This document shows, piece after piece, positions 51,872-59,444 of a stretch of 64,000 nucleotides of DNA. Source of the DNA: Streptomyces sp. JHA26 (GTDB lineage Bacteria; Actinomycetota; Actinomycetes; Streptomycetales; Streptomycetaceae); NCBI RefSeq assembly GCF_002005565.1, contig NZ_BDJC01000032.1, forward strand, positions 1-64,000, given 5' to 3'. The notes under the pieces are model-generated. The model was given only the letters and a program-made list of their open reading frames with translations. It did no database searches and was not told the DNA's origin. The position numbers and the translations under genes were made by a program. How positions within the stretch are numbered: position 1 is the stretch's first letter; every line of letters begins with the position of its first letter.

Positions 51872-53026
51872 TTGGCAGGCCTGACCGGCGGGGACCCGTC
51901 GCTGTTGCGGAGGATCAACTCCGCCGTGGTGCTGCACGCGTTGCGTGCCACGGACTGCGCGACGCTGACCGAGATCACCCGGGTGACGGGGCTGTCCCGG
52001 CCGACCGTCGAGGGCGTCGTCGAAGGGCTCATCGAGGCCGGTCTGGTCGTCGAGGCGGCCGCCGCCGATGTCGTGGCGCGGCGGCAGGGGCGGCCCGCGC
52101 GGAGGTTCCGGTTCCGGGCGGAGGCGGGGCATCTGCTGGGCCTGGAGATCGGGCCGCACCGGGTCGCCGCGCTCCTCGCCGATCTGGACGGGCGGGTGAT
52201 CGGTGCCCAGGCGAAGGACGTCGAGGAGACCGCCCCGGCCGACGAGCGGCTGGAGCGGCTCCGCACCGCGGTCGCCGAGCTGCTGCGCCGGGCCGGTGTC
52301 GCGCGCGGGTCCCTGCGGGCCGTGGGGGCGGCCACGCCCGGGATCGTCGAGGCGGACGGCACGGTCCGGCTGAGCACCGCGCTGCCCGGGTGGACGGGGC
52401 TGCGTCTGGGCGAGCGGCTGCGGCGTTCCTTCAAGTGCCCGGTGCTGGTGGAGAACGACGCCAACGCGGCGGCGGTCGCCGAGCACTGGAAGGGGGCCGC
52501 CACCGACTCCGACGACGTGGTGTTCGTACTGGCCGGGCTGAGCCCCGGGGCCGGTGCGCTGATCGGCGGGCGGCTGCACCGGGGGTACGGCGGGGCGGCG
52601 GGCGAGATCGGCGCGCTGCACCTGCTGGGCCGGGACGTGACGCCGGAGACGCTGCTGTCCACCACCGGCCGGCCGCTGCATCCGCTGGACGAACAGGCGG
52701 TCGCCGAGGTCTTCGCCCAGGCGCGGGACGGCGACCAGCGGGCCCGTGCCGCCGTCGAGCGTTTCCTCCAGCGGCTGGTGCACGACGTGGCGGCGCTGGC
52801 GCTGGCCCTGGATCCGGAGCTGGTCGTCGTCGGCGGCTGGGCGGCCGGGCTGGACGGCGTGCTGGAGCCGTTGCGGCGGGAGCTGGCCCGCTACTGCCTG
52901 CGGCCGCCGCGGGTGACCCTGTCGCTGCTCGGCGAGGCCGCCGTGGCGACCGGCGCGCTGCGGCTGGCCCTCGACCACGTGGAGGAGCAGCTGTTCGCGG
53001 TGGAGGGCGCGACGGCCCGCCGCTGA
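51872..53026 (+). CDS. ROK-family transcriptional regulator
   Basis: 384-residue ROK protein. The N-terminal winged HTH is TLTEITRVTGLSRPTVEGVVEGLIEAG. The sugar-kinase-like domain has LLGLEIGPHRVAALLADLDG (ATP/phosphate loop), VENDANAAAVAEHW and GGAAGEIGALHLLG. Odd: the CXCGXXGC zinc motif and the following His of typical ROK sugar sensors are missing, so binding of sugars in the usual way is doubtful. The start is TTG 51872 with GGGAGGA upstream. No sugar transporter is adjacent. Confidence 0.88.
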   Translation: MAGLTGGDPSLLRRINSAVVLHALRATDCATLTEITRVTGLSRPTVEGVVEGLIEAGLVVEAAAADVVARRQGRPARRFRFRAEAGHLLGLEIGPHRVAALLADLDGRVIGAQAKDVEETAPADERLERLRTAVAELLRRAGVARGSLRAVGAATPGIVEADGTVRLSTALPGWTGLRLGERLRRSFKCPVLVENDANAAAVAEHWKGAATDSDDVVFVLAGLSPGAGALIGGRLHRGYGGAAGEIGALHLLGRDVTPETLLSTTGRPLHPLDEQAVAEVFAQARDGDQRARAAVERFLQRLVHDVAALALALDPELVVVGGWAAGLDGVLEPLRRELARYCLRPPRVTLSLLGEAAVATGALRLALDHVEEQLFAVEGATARR

Positions 53027-53160
53027 CCGCCGGCCGCGGGGCCTTCGGCAGTCCGGCCGGCCGTTCCGCCGCGGTCCCGGCGGGAGCCCGGTCCGGTCCC
53101 GGGTGTGCGGCCCGCCGCGCGGGGACCCGCCGAGGCGGGACCCGCGTCGCCGGCCGGACG

Positions 53161-53922
53161 TCAGGAGGCCCGGGTCTCCGGGCCGTGGTGGATCTCCATG
53201 TCGCCCGAGTCGCCGAAGGTCAGCCGGCAGGTGTCGGCGCGGTAGGTGGCGACGGAGAGCGCCGCGGTGCGGCCCCCGGCGAGGTAGCGCGTGGTGACGA
53301 CCAGGACCGGCGCCCCGGGGAGGCGGTCGAGCTCCTTGGCGTCCTCGGCGCCGGCCGAGCCCAGCTCGACGGCGTTCTCCCGGTGCTCCAGCTCCAGCCG
53401 CTGCAGCTCGCGCAGCACGGCGCGTGCGCGTGCCGCACCGGACGGGGCGTCGATCGCGGTCAGGTCCGGCACCGACGCCGACGGGATGTAGAGCAGCTCC
53501 GCCGCGACGGGCCGGCCGTGCGTGACGCGGGAGCGGCGCACGGTGTGCACGGGCTCGTCACGGCCGGTTCCCAGGGCTTCGGCGACGGCCGCGGGCGGCA
53601 CCGCGGCGAGGCAGTCGGCCGGCCTCCAGCCGTCGTCGCCGGTGCCGGGCCAGGCGTGCTGCCGGGGGCCGACGGCCACGCCCACGCGCGGCGGCGCGAC
53701 GGTCGTGCCGACGCCGCGGCGGCGCTGGAGCCTGCCCTCCAGTTCGAGCTGCTCGAGGGCCTGGCGGAGCGTGGCGCGGGCGACGCCGAAGCGTGCGGCG
53801 AGGTCGCGCTCGTTGGGCAGGATCTCTCCCACCGAGAACTCCGAGTCCAGGGCCTCGCTGAGCATGGTCCTGAGGTGCCAGTACTTCGGCTCCGGTACCG
53901 ATTCCAACTGCGTGGTCCCCAC
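53161..53922 (-). CDS. GntR-family regulator with UTRA domain (HutC type)
   Basis: 253-residue regulator. The N-terminal winged HTH covers about residues 14-80 (ALDSEFSVGEILPNERDLAARFGVARATLRQALEQLELEGRLQRRRGVGT). The C-terminal UTRA ligand domain covers about 90-245. HutC/DasR-like proteins sense small metabolites such as phosphosugars or histidine derivatives; the ligand here is unknown. GTG 53922 follows GGAGGACAGG. An AT-rich stretch at 53966-53985 upstream (TTTATTAAAG) is the likely promoter or operator. The target genes are not obvious. Confidence 0.9.
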   Translation of the reverse strand: MGTTQLESVPEPKYWHLRTMLSEALDSEFSVGEILPNERDLAARFGVARATLRQALEQLELEGRLQRRRGVGTTVAPPRVGVAVGPRQHAWPGTGDDGWRPADCLAAVPPAAVAEALGTGRDEPVHTVRRSRVTHGRPVAAELLYIPSASVPDLTAIDAPSGAARARAVLRELQRLELEHRENAVELGSAGAEDAKELDRLPGAPVLVVTTRYLAGGRTAALSVATYRADTCRLTFGDSGDMEIHHGPETRAS

Positions 53923-53965
53923 CCTGTCCTCCGCGATCGCCGTGGTCCGGCGGCGTTTTGGCGCC

Positions 53966-53990
53966 CTTGTTTATTAAAGGTTGTTGCAGT
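53966..53990 (-). promoter_or_regulatory. AT-rich promoter/operator region of the gntR gene
   Basis: CTTGTTTATTAAAGGTTGTTGCAG stands out in GC-rich DNA about 45 bases upstream of the GTG start. It contains TTTATTAAA, an imperfect dyad, and TAATAA on the minus strand as a possible -10. Confidence 0.4.
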
Positions 53991-54119
53991 TCTCAGCGAC
54001 GATAGGACGCCCCATCCCCTTGGTCAAGACCAATCCTCTCTCCGCCGCGCGTGGCGGGGGCGCGCGGCGGGGCGGTGTTCACGAGGTGTTCGTACGGGGC
54101 CGCGGGGGTGACACGACGG

Positions 54120-54148
54120 CGAAGCCCCCGTCGGGGACGGGGGCTTCG
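54120..54148 (-). terminator. intrinsic terminator after the ECF sigma gene
   Basis: CGAAGCCCCCGT (54120-54131) and ACGGGGGCTTCG (54137-54148) form a perfect 12-bp stem with a CGGGG loop, 21 bases downstream of the sigma-factor stop on the minus strand. Confidence 0.8.
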
Positions 54149-54169
54149 GCCTGGCCGGGCGTCGGGACG

Positions 54170-55054
54170 TCAGTCGATCGGCAGGTACCGCAGCTTGTCG
54201 GGGTTGCGGACGATGTACACCGACTGGACGCGCCCGTCGGCGATGTCCACCTGGACGACGAAGTCGGGCTTGCCCCCCGTGAGCACCAGCGCGGCCGGGC
54301 CGCCGTTGACCTCCAGGAAGCGCAGCGTGGCGCCCGGGTCGGTCTTGCGGGCGGCGCCGATGAGGAAGCGCGCCACCTTGTCGGAGGTCTCCAGCACGCG
54401 CAGCGGCGCCTTCGCCTTTCCGCCGCTGTCGCCGACCAGCCGGACGCCGGGGGCGAGCATGGCCATCAGCCCTTCGAGGTCGCCCTCGACCGCCGCGGCG
54501 AGGAACCGCTCGGTGAGGTCGCGGCGCTGGGCGGGGTCGACGTCGTAGCGGGGCCGGCGTTCGTCGACGTGCTTGCGGGCCCGTCCGGCGAGCTGGCGCA
54601 CCGCGGCCTCCTCGCGCTCCAGCACGGCGGCGATCTGGGCGTACGGGTAGCCGAACGCCTCGCGCAGCACGAACACCGCCCGTTCCAGGGGCGACAGCGA
54701 CTCCAGGACGACGAGGACGGCCAGGGAGACGGAGTCGGCGAGCACCGCCCGCTCGGCGGTGTCCGGCACCACGTCGCCGAAGTCGGTGGCGTAGGGCTCG
54801 GGCAGCCAGGGGCCGACGTAGGTCTCGCCCCGCGCCTTGATCTGGCGCAGCCGGTCGACGGCGAGGCGGGTGGTGACGCGCACCAGGTAGCCGCGCGGCT
54901 CGCGGACGTCGGTCCGGTCGTCCCGGGACCAGCGCAGCCAGGCCTCCTGGACCACGTCCTCCGCGTCGGCGAGGCGGCCCAGCATGCGGTAGGCGACGCC
55001 CAGCAGGACGGGCCGGTGCTCTTCGAAGACGTCGGTCGAGATATCGGTGCTCAC
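54170..55054 (-). CDS. ECF41-type RNA polymerase sigma factor
   Basis: 294-residue extracytoplasmic-function sigma factor with a fused C-terminal SnoaL/NTF2-like domain. Region 2 is LLGVAYRMLGRLADAEDVVQEAWLRW and region 4 is LSPLERAVFVLREAFGYPYAQIAAVLE. The ECF41 hallmarks are present: WLPEP in the linker, GDSGGK for the usual DGGGK, and NPDKL near the C-terminus. The C-terminal domain works as a built-in modulator in place of an anti-sigma factor (family knowledge). ECF41 genes usually neighbour a carboxymuconolactone decarboxylase, oxidoreductase or epimerase; here the divergent neighbour is an alpha/beta hydrolase instead. Confidence 0.93.
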   Translation of the reverse strand: MSTDISTDVFEEHRPVLLGVAYRMLGRLADAEDVVQEAWLRWSRDDRTDVREPRGYLVRVTTRLAVDRLRQIKARGETYVGPWLPEPYATDFGDVVPDTAERAVLADSVSLAVLVVLESLSPLERAVFVLREAFGYPYAQIAAVLEREEAAVRQLAGRARKHVDERRPRYDVDPAQRRDLTERFLAAAVEGDLEGLMAMLAPGVRLVGDSGGKAKAPLRVLETSDKVARFLIGAARKTDPGATLRFLEVNGGPAALVLTGGKPDFVVQVDIADGRVQSVYIVRNPDKLRYLPID

Positions 55055-55137
55055 CGTCCCATCCCAGCGGACGCGTCCGCCCGTGTCCAGGCGGAACAGC
55101 CGACGTCACAGGACCCGCACGGGACGGCGGCGACGAG

Positions 55138-55157
55138 GGGCTACCGATCGGTAGCCC
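55138..55157. promoter_or_regulatory. perfect 20-bp operator-like palindrome
   Basis: GGGCTACCGATCGGTAGCCC is an exact 20-bp dyad between the divergent ECF41 and hydrolase genes. The CTACCGATCGGTAG core resembles TetR-family operators. It lies 80 bases before the hydrolase start, directly upstream of TTACTGACAGGCTG. No tetR gene is adjacent, so the regulator would act from elsewhere. Confidence 0.72.
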
Positions 55158-55236
55158 TTACTGACAGGCTGTCCAGCAGCGCCGGCACCGTTCGCGCGCC
55201 GCCGGCACCGCGTGTCCCCGACCGACGAGGAGCCCC

Positions 55237-56115
55237 ATGTCCGCGACGCTCTCCTTCACGGCCCCCACCCCGCACGGTCCGCACGACATCACCCTCGCCT
55301 ACACGCGCGTGGGCGCCGGCGAGCCGCTGCTCCTGCTGCACGGCATCGGTCACCACCGGGAGGCCTGGGACCCGGTGATCGACATCCTCGCGACCGAGCG
55401 GGAGGTGACGGCCGTGGACCTGCCGGGGTTCGGCCGGTCGCCCGCGCTGCCGCACGGGCTGCCGCACGACCTGCCGACGACCGATGCCGTGCTCGGCTCC
55501 TTCTGCGCCGCCCTGGGGCTGGACCGGCCGCACGTGGCGGGCAACTCCCTGGGCGGTCTGCTGGCCCTGGAGCTCGGCCGGCAGGGCCTGGCGCGGTCGG
55601 TGACGGCCCTGTCCCCGGCCGGCTTCTGGACGCCGGCCGAGCGGCGCTACGCCTTCACCGTGCTGCAGGGGATGCGCCGCACCGCGCGCGGCCTGCCCCT
55701 GCCCCTGGTCGAGCGGCTGGCCCGCACGGCAGCCGGGCGCACCGTCCTCACCAGCACGATCTACGCCCGTCCCGGTCGCCGCTCCCCCGAGGCCGTGGTC
55801 GCCGAGACGCTGGCCCTCGCCCGCGCCGAGGGATTCACCGAGACGCTGCGGGCCGGACGGACCGTCAGGTTCACCGACGACCTCCCCGGCGTGCCCGTCA
55901 CCGTGGCGTGGGGCGACCGGGACCGGCTGCTCCTGCCCCGGCAGGGCGTACGCGCCAAGCAGGTCATCCCCCGGGCCCGGCTGGTGCGGCTGCGCGGCTG
56001 CGGTCACGTGCCGATGAACGACGACCCGGCGATGGTCGCCCGGGTGATCCTCGACGGCAGCCGCACCCGGGAGGCGGGTGCCCCGGAGCCTTCCTCCAGC
56101 ACGGTCGCCTCGTGA
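55237..56115 (+). CDS. alpha/beta-fold hydrolase
   Basis: 292-residue alpha/beta hydrolase. HGIGHHREAWDPV is the oxyanion loop, VAGNSLGGLLALEL the nucleophile elbow (GNSLGG, Ser at about residue 103), WGDRDRLLLP the likely Asp region and LRGCGHVPMNDDP the catalytic His. No signal peptide. Similar proteins act on esters or on C-C bonds; substrate unknown. ATG 55237 follows AGGAG. The upstream 20-bp dyad suggests control by a TetR protein. Confidence 0.9.
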   Translation: MSATLSFTAPTPHGPHDITLAYTRVGAGEPLLLLHGIGHHREAWDPVIDILATEREVTAVDLPGFGRSPALPHGLPHDLPTTDAVLGSFCAALGLDRPHVAGNSLGGLLALELGRQGLARSVTALSPAGFWTPAERRYAFTVLQGMRRTARGLPLPLVERLARTAAGRTVLTSTIYARPGRRSPEAVVAETLALARAEGFTETLRAGRTVRFTDDLPGVPVTVAWGDRDRLLLPRQGVRAKQVIPRARLVRLRGCGHVPMNDDPAMVARVILDGSRTREAGAPEPSSSTVAS

Positions 56116-56262
56116 GGCGTCCGGCCCTTCCCTCGCCCAGGGGGCCCGACCGGGACCACGCGAGGTACGGGGGCTGTCGCACGACTCGTCGACCGCTCGG
56201 GACGGTGCGGTCCGCAGGCGGGTGAGGGGCGCGGTCCTCCGTCGTGCCGGGTGCGGGCGGTT

Positions 56263-56284
56263 GTTCACCCGGGGTTCGTGTGCG
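56263..56284 (+). promoter_or_regulatory. PHO box (PhoP binding site) upstream of phoD-like gene
   Basis: Two adjacent 11-base direct-repeat units, GTTCACCCGGG and GTTCGTGTGCG, match the Streptomyces PHO-box pattern GTTCACC at 11-base spacing; the first is exact in its seven-base core. The box covers the -35 position for a -10 TAGGTC at 56301-56306, as in PhoP-activated promoters. Confidence 0.7.
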
Positions 56285-56351
56285 CGCCGTGCCGTCCCAG
56301 TAGGTCTTGCTGCGCACACACCGGCCGGATCCCGTCCCTGGAGGCGCATCC

Positions 56352-57938
56352 ATGTCCCACCGTCCGCTCCCCGGGCGCCGCAGCGTACTGCGCGGCTCCC
56401 TCGCCGCGTCGGCGGCCCTGACCCTGCCCACCGCCCTCGGGGCGGCACCGGCGTTCGCCCGTTCCGGCCGGCCCGCCGCGGGCTGGGGCGTGCAGACGGG
56501 TGACGTGACGGCGCACTCCGGGCTGGTGTGGGTGCGCTCCGACCGGCCGGCCCGGATGATCGTCGAGACGTCCGCGACCGAGTCGTTCCGCAACCCGCAC
56601 CGGTGGCACGGACCGCTGCTCGGCCGGGAGACGGACTTCACCGGCACCACCCGGCTGCGCGGACTGCCCCCGGGCGAGCAGATCCACTACCGCGTGCTGC
56701 TCGCCGACCCGGACGACCCGCGCCGCACGGGCGAACCGGTCACCGGCACCTTCCGCACGGTGCCGGTCCGCCGCCGCGACGGCGTGCGGTTCGTGTGGTC
56801 CGGCGATCTGGCGGGCCAGGGCTGGGGCATCAATCCGGACCTGGGCGGCTACCGCATCTACGACGCGATGGGCGCCCTGGACCCGGACTTCTTCCTGTGC
56901 AGCGGCGACAGCATCTACGCCGACGGACCCATCGCGTCGACGGCCACCCTGCCCGACGGGAGCACCTGGCGGAACATCACCACCGAGGAGAAGTCCAAGG
57001 TCGCCGAGACCCTGGCCGAGTTCCGCGGCAACTTCCGCTACAACCTGCTCGACGAGAACCTCCGGCGCTTCAACGCGCAGGTCCCCTCGATCGTCCAGTG
57101 GGACGACCACGAGGTGCGCAACAACTGGTACCCGGGACAGGTGATCGCGGACACGGACAGCCGCTACACCGAGAAGAGCGTGGACGCGCTGGCCGCCCGG
57201 GCCCGGCGCGCGTTCGCCGAGTACGTCCCGGTCTCCACCCTGCGGCCCGGCGCGCGCGAGGGGCGGATGCACCGGGTGCTGCACCAGGGCCCGCTGCTGG
57301 ACGTGTTCGTGCTGGACATGCGCACGTACCGCAACGCCAACTCGCCCGACGACCAGACCGTGGACCCCCAGGGCATCCTGGGCCGCGAGCAGTTGGAGTG
57401 GCTCGAGCGGGAACTGTCGCGCTCGCGTGCGGTGTGGAAGGTGATCGCCGCCGACATGCCGATCGGCCTGGTCGTGCCCGACGCCACCGAGGGCCGGGCG
57501 AACATCGAGGCGGTGGCGCAGGGCGACCCCGGTGCGCCGCTGGGCCGCGAACTGCAGATCGCCGAGCTGCTGCGCTTCGTCAAGCACCGGCGGATCACCG
57601 GCACGGTGTGGCTGACGGCCGACGTGCACCACACCTCGGCCCAGCACTACCAGCCCTCGCGGGCCGCGTTCACCGACTTCGAGCCGTTCTGGGAGTTCGT
57701 GTCCGGGCCGCTCAACGCGGGCGCGTTCCCGGCCAGCGCGCTCGACGGCACCTTCGGTCCGGAGCGGGTGTTCGTGAAGGCGCCGACCGCTTCGAACGTC
57801 TCGCCCGCGGGCGGCTACCAGTTCTTCGGCGAGGTCGACATCGACGGCGACAGCGCCGAGATGACGGTGCGGCTGCGCGAGCAGGACGGCACGGTGCTGT
57901 TCACCAAGGTGCTCCGGCCGGGGCTGGTCGGCCAGTAG
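56352..57938 (+). CDS. phoD: Tat-secreted alkaline phosphatase D
   Basis: 528-residue PhoD phosphatase/phosphodiesterase. The twin-arginine signal GRRSVLRGSLAASAA covers about residues 8-22, with cleavage near AFARS. An N-terminal PhoD domain (VQTGDVTAHSGLVWVRSDRPA) is followed by the metallophosphatase core: FVWSGDLAGQGWG, LCSGDSIYADGPI, VQWDDHEVRNNW and LTADVHHTSAQ, which supply the metal ligands. It releases phosphate from phosphodiesters or teichoic acid outside the cell. ATG 56352 follows GGAGG. The PHO box upstream indicates phosphate-starvation control. A terminator follows. Confidence 0.93.
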   Translation: MSHRPLPGRRSVLRGSLAASAALTLPTALGAAPAFARSGRPAAGWGVQTGDVTAHSGLVWVRSDRPARMIVETSATESFRNPHRWHGPLLGRETDFTGTTRLRGLPPGEQIHYRVLLADPDDPRRTGEPVTGTFRTVPVRRRDGVRFVWSGDLAGQGWGINPDLGGYRIYDAMGALDPDFFLCSGDSIYADGPIASTATLPDGSTWRNITTEEKSKVAETLAEFRGNFRYNLLDENLRRFNAQVPSIVQWDDHEVRNNWYPGQVIADTDSRYTEKSVDALAARARRAFAEYVPVSTLRPGAREGRMHRVLHQGPLLDVFVLDMRTYRNANSPDDQTVDPQGILGREQLEWLERELSRSRAVWKVIAADMPIGLVVPDATEGRANIEAVAQGDPGAPLGRELQIAELLRFVKHRRITGTVWLTADVHHTSAQHYQPSRAAFTDFEPFWEFVSGPLNAGAFPASALDGTFGPERVFVKAPTASNVSPAGGYQFFGEVDIDGDSAEMTVRLREQDGTVLFTKVLRPGLVGQ

Positions 57939-57959
57939 CTCGCGTAACCTGTCGGTCGT

Positions 57960-57992
57960 GCCGCGCACCGGCGTCATCCCCCGGTGCGCGGC
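57960..57992 (+). terminator. intrinsic terminator after phoD
   Basis: GCCGCGCACCGG (57960-57971) and CCGGTGCGCGGC (57981-57992) form a perfect 12-bp stem with a nine-base loop, 21 bases after the stop; a TCTTT run follows further on. Confidence 0.72.
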
Positions 57993-58067
57993 CCTGCGCC
58001 GGCGCTCTTTACCCATCGGTCACAGGGCGTTCGTGATCGCGCAACACGGTTCCTTCACAGTGGTCCC

Positions 58068-59423
58068 ATGAGTCCAGACATGTCTGAAGTGACCGCGGCC
58101 CTGACGCGGACGGTCGAGCACGACCTCGGGACACCGGGCCTCATGCTCGTGGCCTCGACGGCCGCCCTGTTCGCCACGGCCGGCTTCCACACCTGGTGGG
58201 CACGGCGCCACGGGCACGCACCGCCGGCGGACGATACGGGCGCCCGGCCGCCGTCCGAGGGGACGGGGACCGGGCCGTCCGGGCAGGCCGCTGCGGAGCC
58301 CGGACCCGACCGGGCGGCGCAGGGCGGCTCCGGGGACAGCGCGCTGTGGCGGATGCGGACGACGGTGCGGGACGCGCCGGGGTCGCTGGCCGCCCTGTGC
58401 GCGGCCCTCGCCGGCCGGCGGGTGGACATCCTGAGTCTCCAGACCCATCCGCTGGCCGACGGCACGGTGGACGAGTTCCTGCTCCGCGCCCCGGGCGGAC
58501 TGACCGGATCCGAGCTGGCCGAGGTGGTGTCGGCGGCGGGCGGCACCGACACCTGGACCGAGCGGGCCGATGCCCACGACCTGGTCGACGCGCCGACCCG
58601 GGTGCTGGGGCTGGCCGCCCGTACGGCACTGGACGCCGCGGAACTGCCGTTGGCGCTGCGTCAGTTGCTGGGCCGGTGCACGATACGGTCGCTGCCCGCC
58701 GGAGGGCGCGCGGAAGCCGAGGTTCCGGCGGAGGGCGCCCTCGACGGCACCGTGCTGCGGCTGCGCGCCCCGGAGGGCGGGGTGATCAGCGTGGAACGGC
58801 CGTACCTGCCGTTCACACCCGCCGAGTTCGCCCGGGCGCGGGCGCTGGTCGACCTGGACGCCCGGCTCGGTCCGCGCGTTCCCCGCGGCCGGGACGTCCT
58901 GACGCTGCCCGAGGGGCACGCCCTCACGGTCCGCCGCGCCGACATCCGTGACCTACGGGCGGCGAAGGCGATGCACGGACGGTGCTCGGACCGGACCCTC
59001 GGGATGCGGTACCACGGCCCGGTCGGGGACGCCGAGCGCTACCTGAACCACCTGCTCGGCCCGCACCACGGCCGGACCCTCGCCGCGCAGACCGCTTCGG
59101 GGCGGATCGTCGGTCTCGGTCACCTGCTGTGGGACGGGGACGAGACGGAGGTCGCCCTGCTCGTCGAGGACTCCTGGCAGCGCCGGGGCGTCGGCGGCGA
59201 GCTGCTCGGGCGGCTCGTGGCGATGGCGGCGGAGGCGGGCTGCGCGAGCGTGTACGCGGTCACGCAGGCGTCGAACACCGGCATGGTCGCCGCGATGCGC
59301 GGCCTGGGCCTCCCCCTCGAGTACCAGATCGAGGAGGGGACCCTGGTCGTCACCGCCCGCCTGGACCGGGCGGACCGGCCGGTGGCGCGGCTGCCGCACG
59401 GCGAGCGCGTCGGCGGGGAGTAG
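58068..59423 (+). CDS. ACT-GNAT fusion acetyltransferase, probable amino-acid-regulated protein lysine acetyltransferase
   Basis: 451-residue fusion. A hydrophobic segment (LMLVASTAALFATAGFHTWW) lies at about residues 25-44 and a disordered Gly/Pro/Ala linker at about 50-92. An ACT-like domain covers about 95-175 (RTTVRDAPGSLAALCAALAG). A C-terminal GNAT domain covers about 290-435 with the acetyl-CoA loop LVEDSWQRRGVGGELLGRL and VTQASNTGMVAAMRGLGLP. Actinobacterial ACT-GNAT enzymes (AAPatA class) acetylate proteins such as acyl-CoA synthetases and are activated by amino acids (family knowledge). The N-terminal hydrophobic segment is unusual for a soluble enzyme. ATG 58080 is an alternative start. 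Confidence 0.85.
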   Translation: MSPDMSEVTAALTRTVEHDLGTPGLMLVASTAALFATAGFHTWWARRHGHAPPADDTGARPPSEGTGTGPSGQAAAEPGPDRAAQGGSGDSALWRMRTTVRDAPGSLAALCAALAGRRVDILSLQTHPLADGTVDEFLLRAPGGLTGSELAEVVSAAGGTDTWTERADAHDLVDAPTRVLGLAARTALDAAELPLALRQLLGRCTIRSLPAGGRAEAEVPAEGALDGTVLRLRAPEGGVISVERPYLPFTPAEFARARALVDLDARLGPRVPRGRDVLTLPEGHALTVRRADIRDLRAAKAMHGRCSDRTLGMRYHGPVGDAERYLNHLLGPHHGRTLAAQTASGRIVGLGHLLWDGDETEVALLVEDSWQRRGVGGELLGRLVAMAAEAGCASVYAVTQASNTGMVAAMRGLGLPLEYQIEEGTLVVTARLDRADRPVARLPHGERVGGE

Positions 59424-59444
59424 GCGCCGGGAGGGCGGGGCCGG

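Noticed and set aside
49549..52665. Open frame of over 1000 codons on the minus strand
   Set aside because: It runs antisense to the ABC ATPase, kinase, regulator and ROK genes. Its composition (Arg, Ser, Pro rich, no domains) is the usual shadow of GC-rich coding DNA.
53026..53160. Terminator between the ROK and GntR genes
   Set aside because: Several GGGACCCGCC/GGCGGGACCC-like repeats overlap, but the best stem is only about six base pairs, so no firm call.
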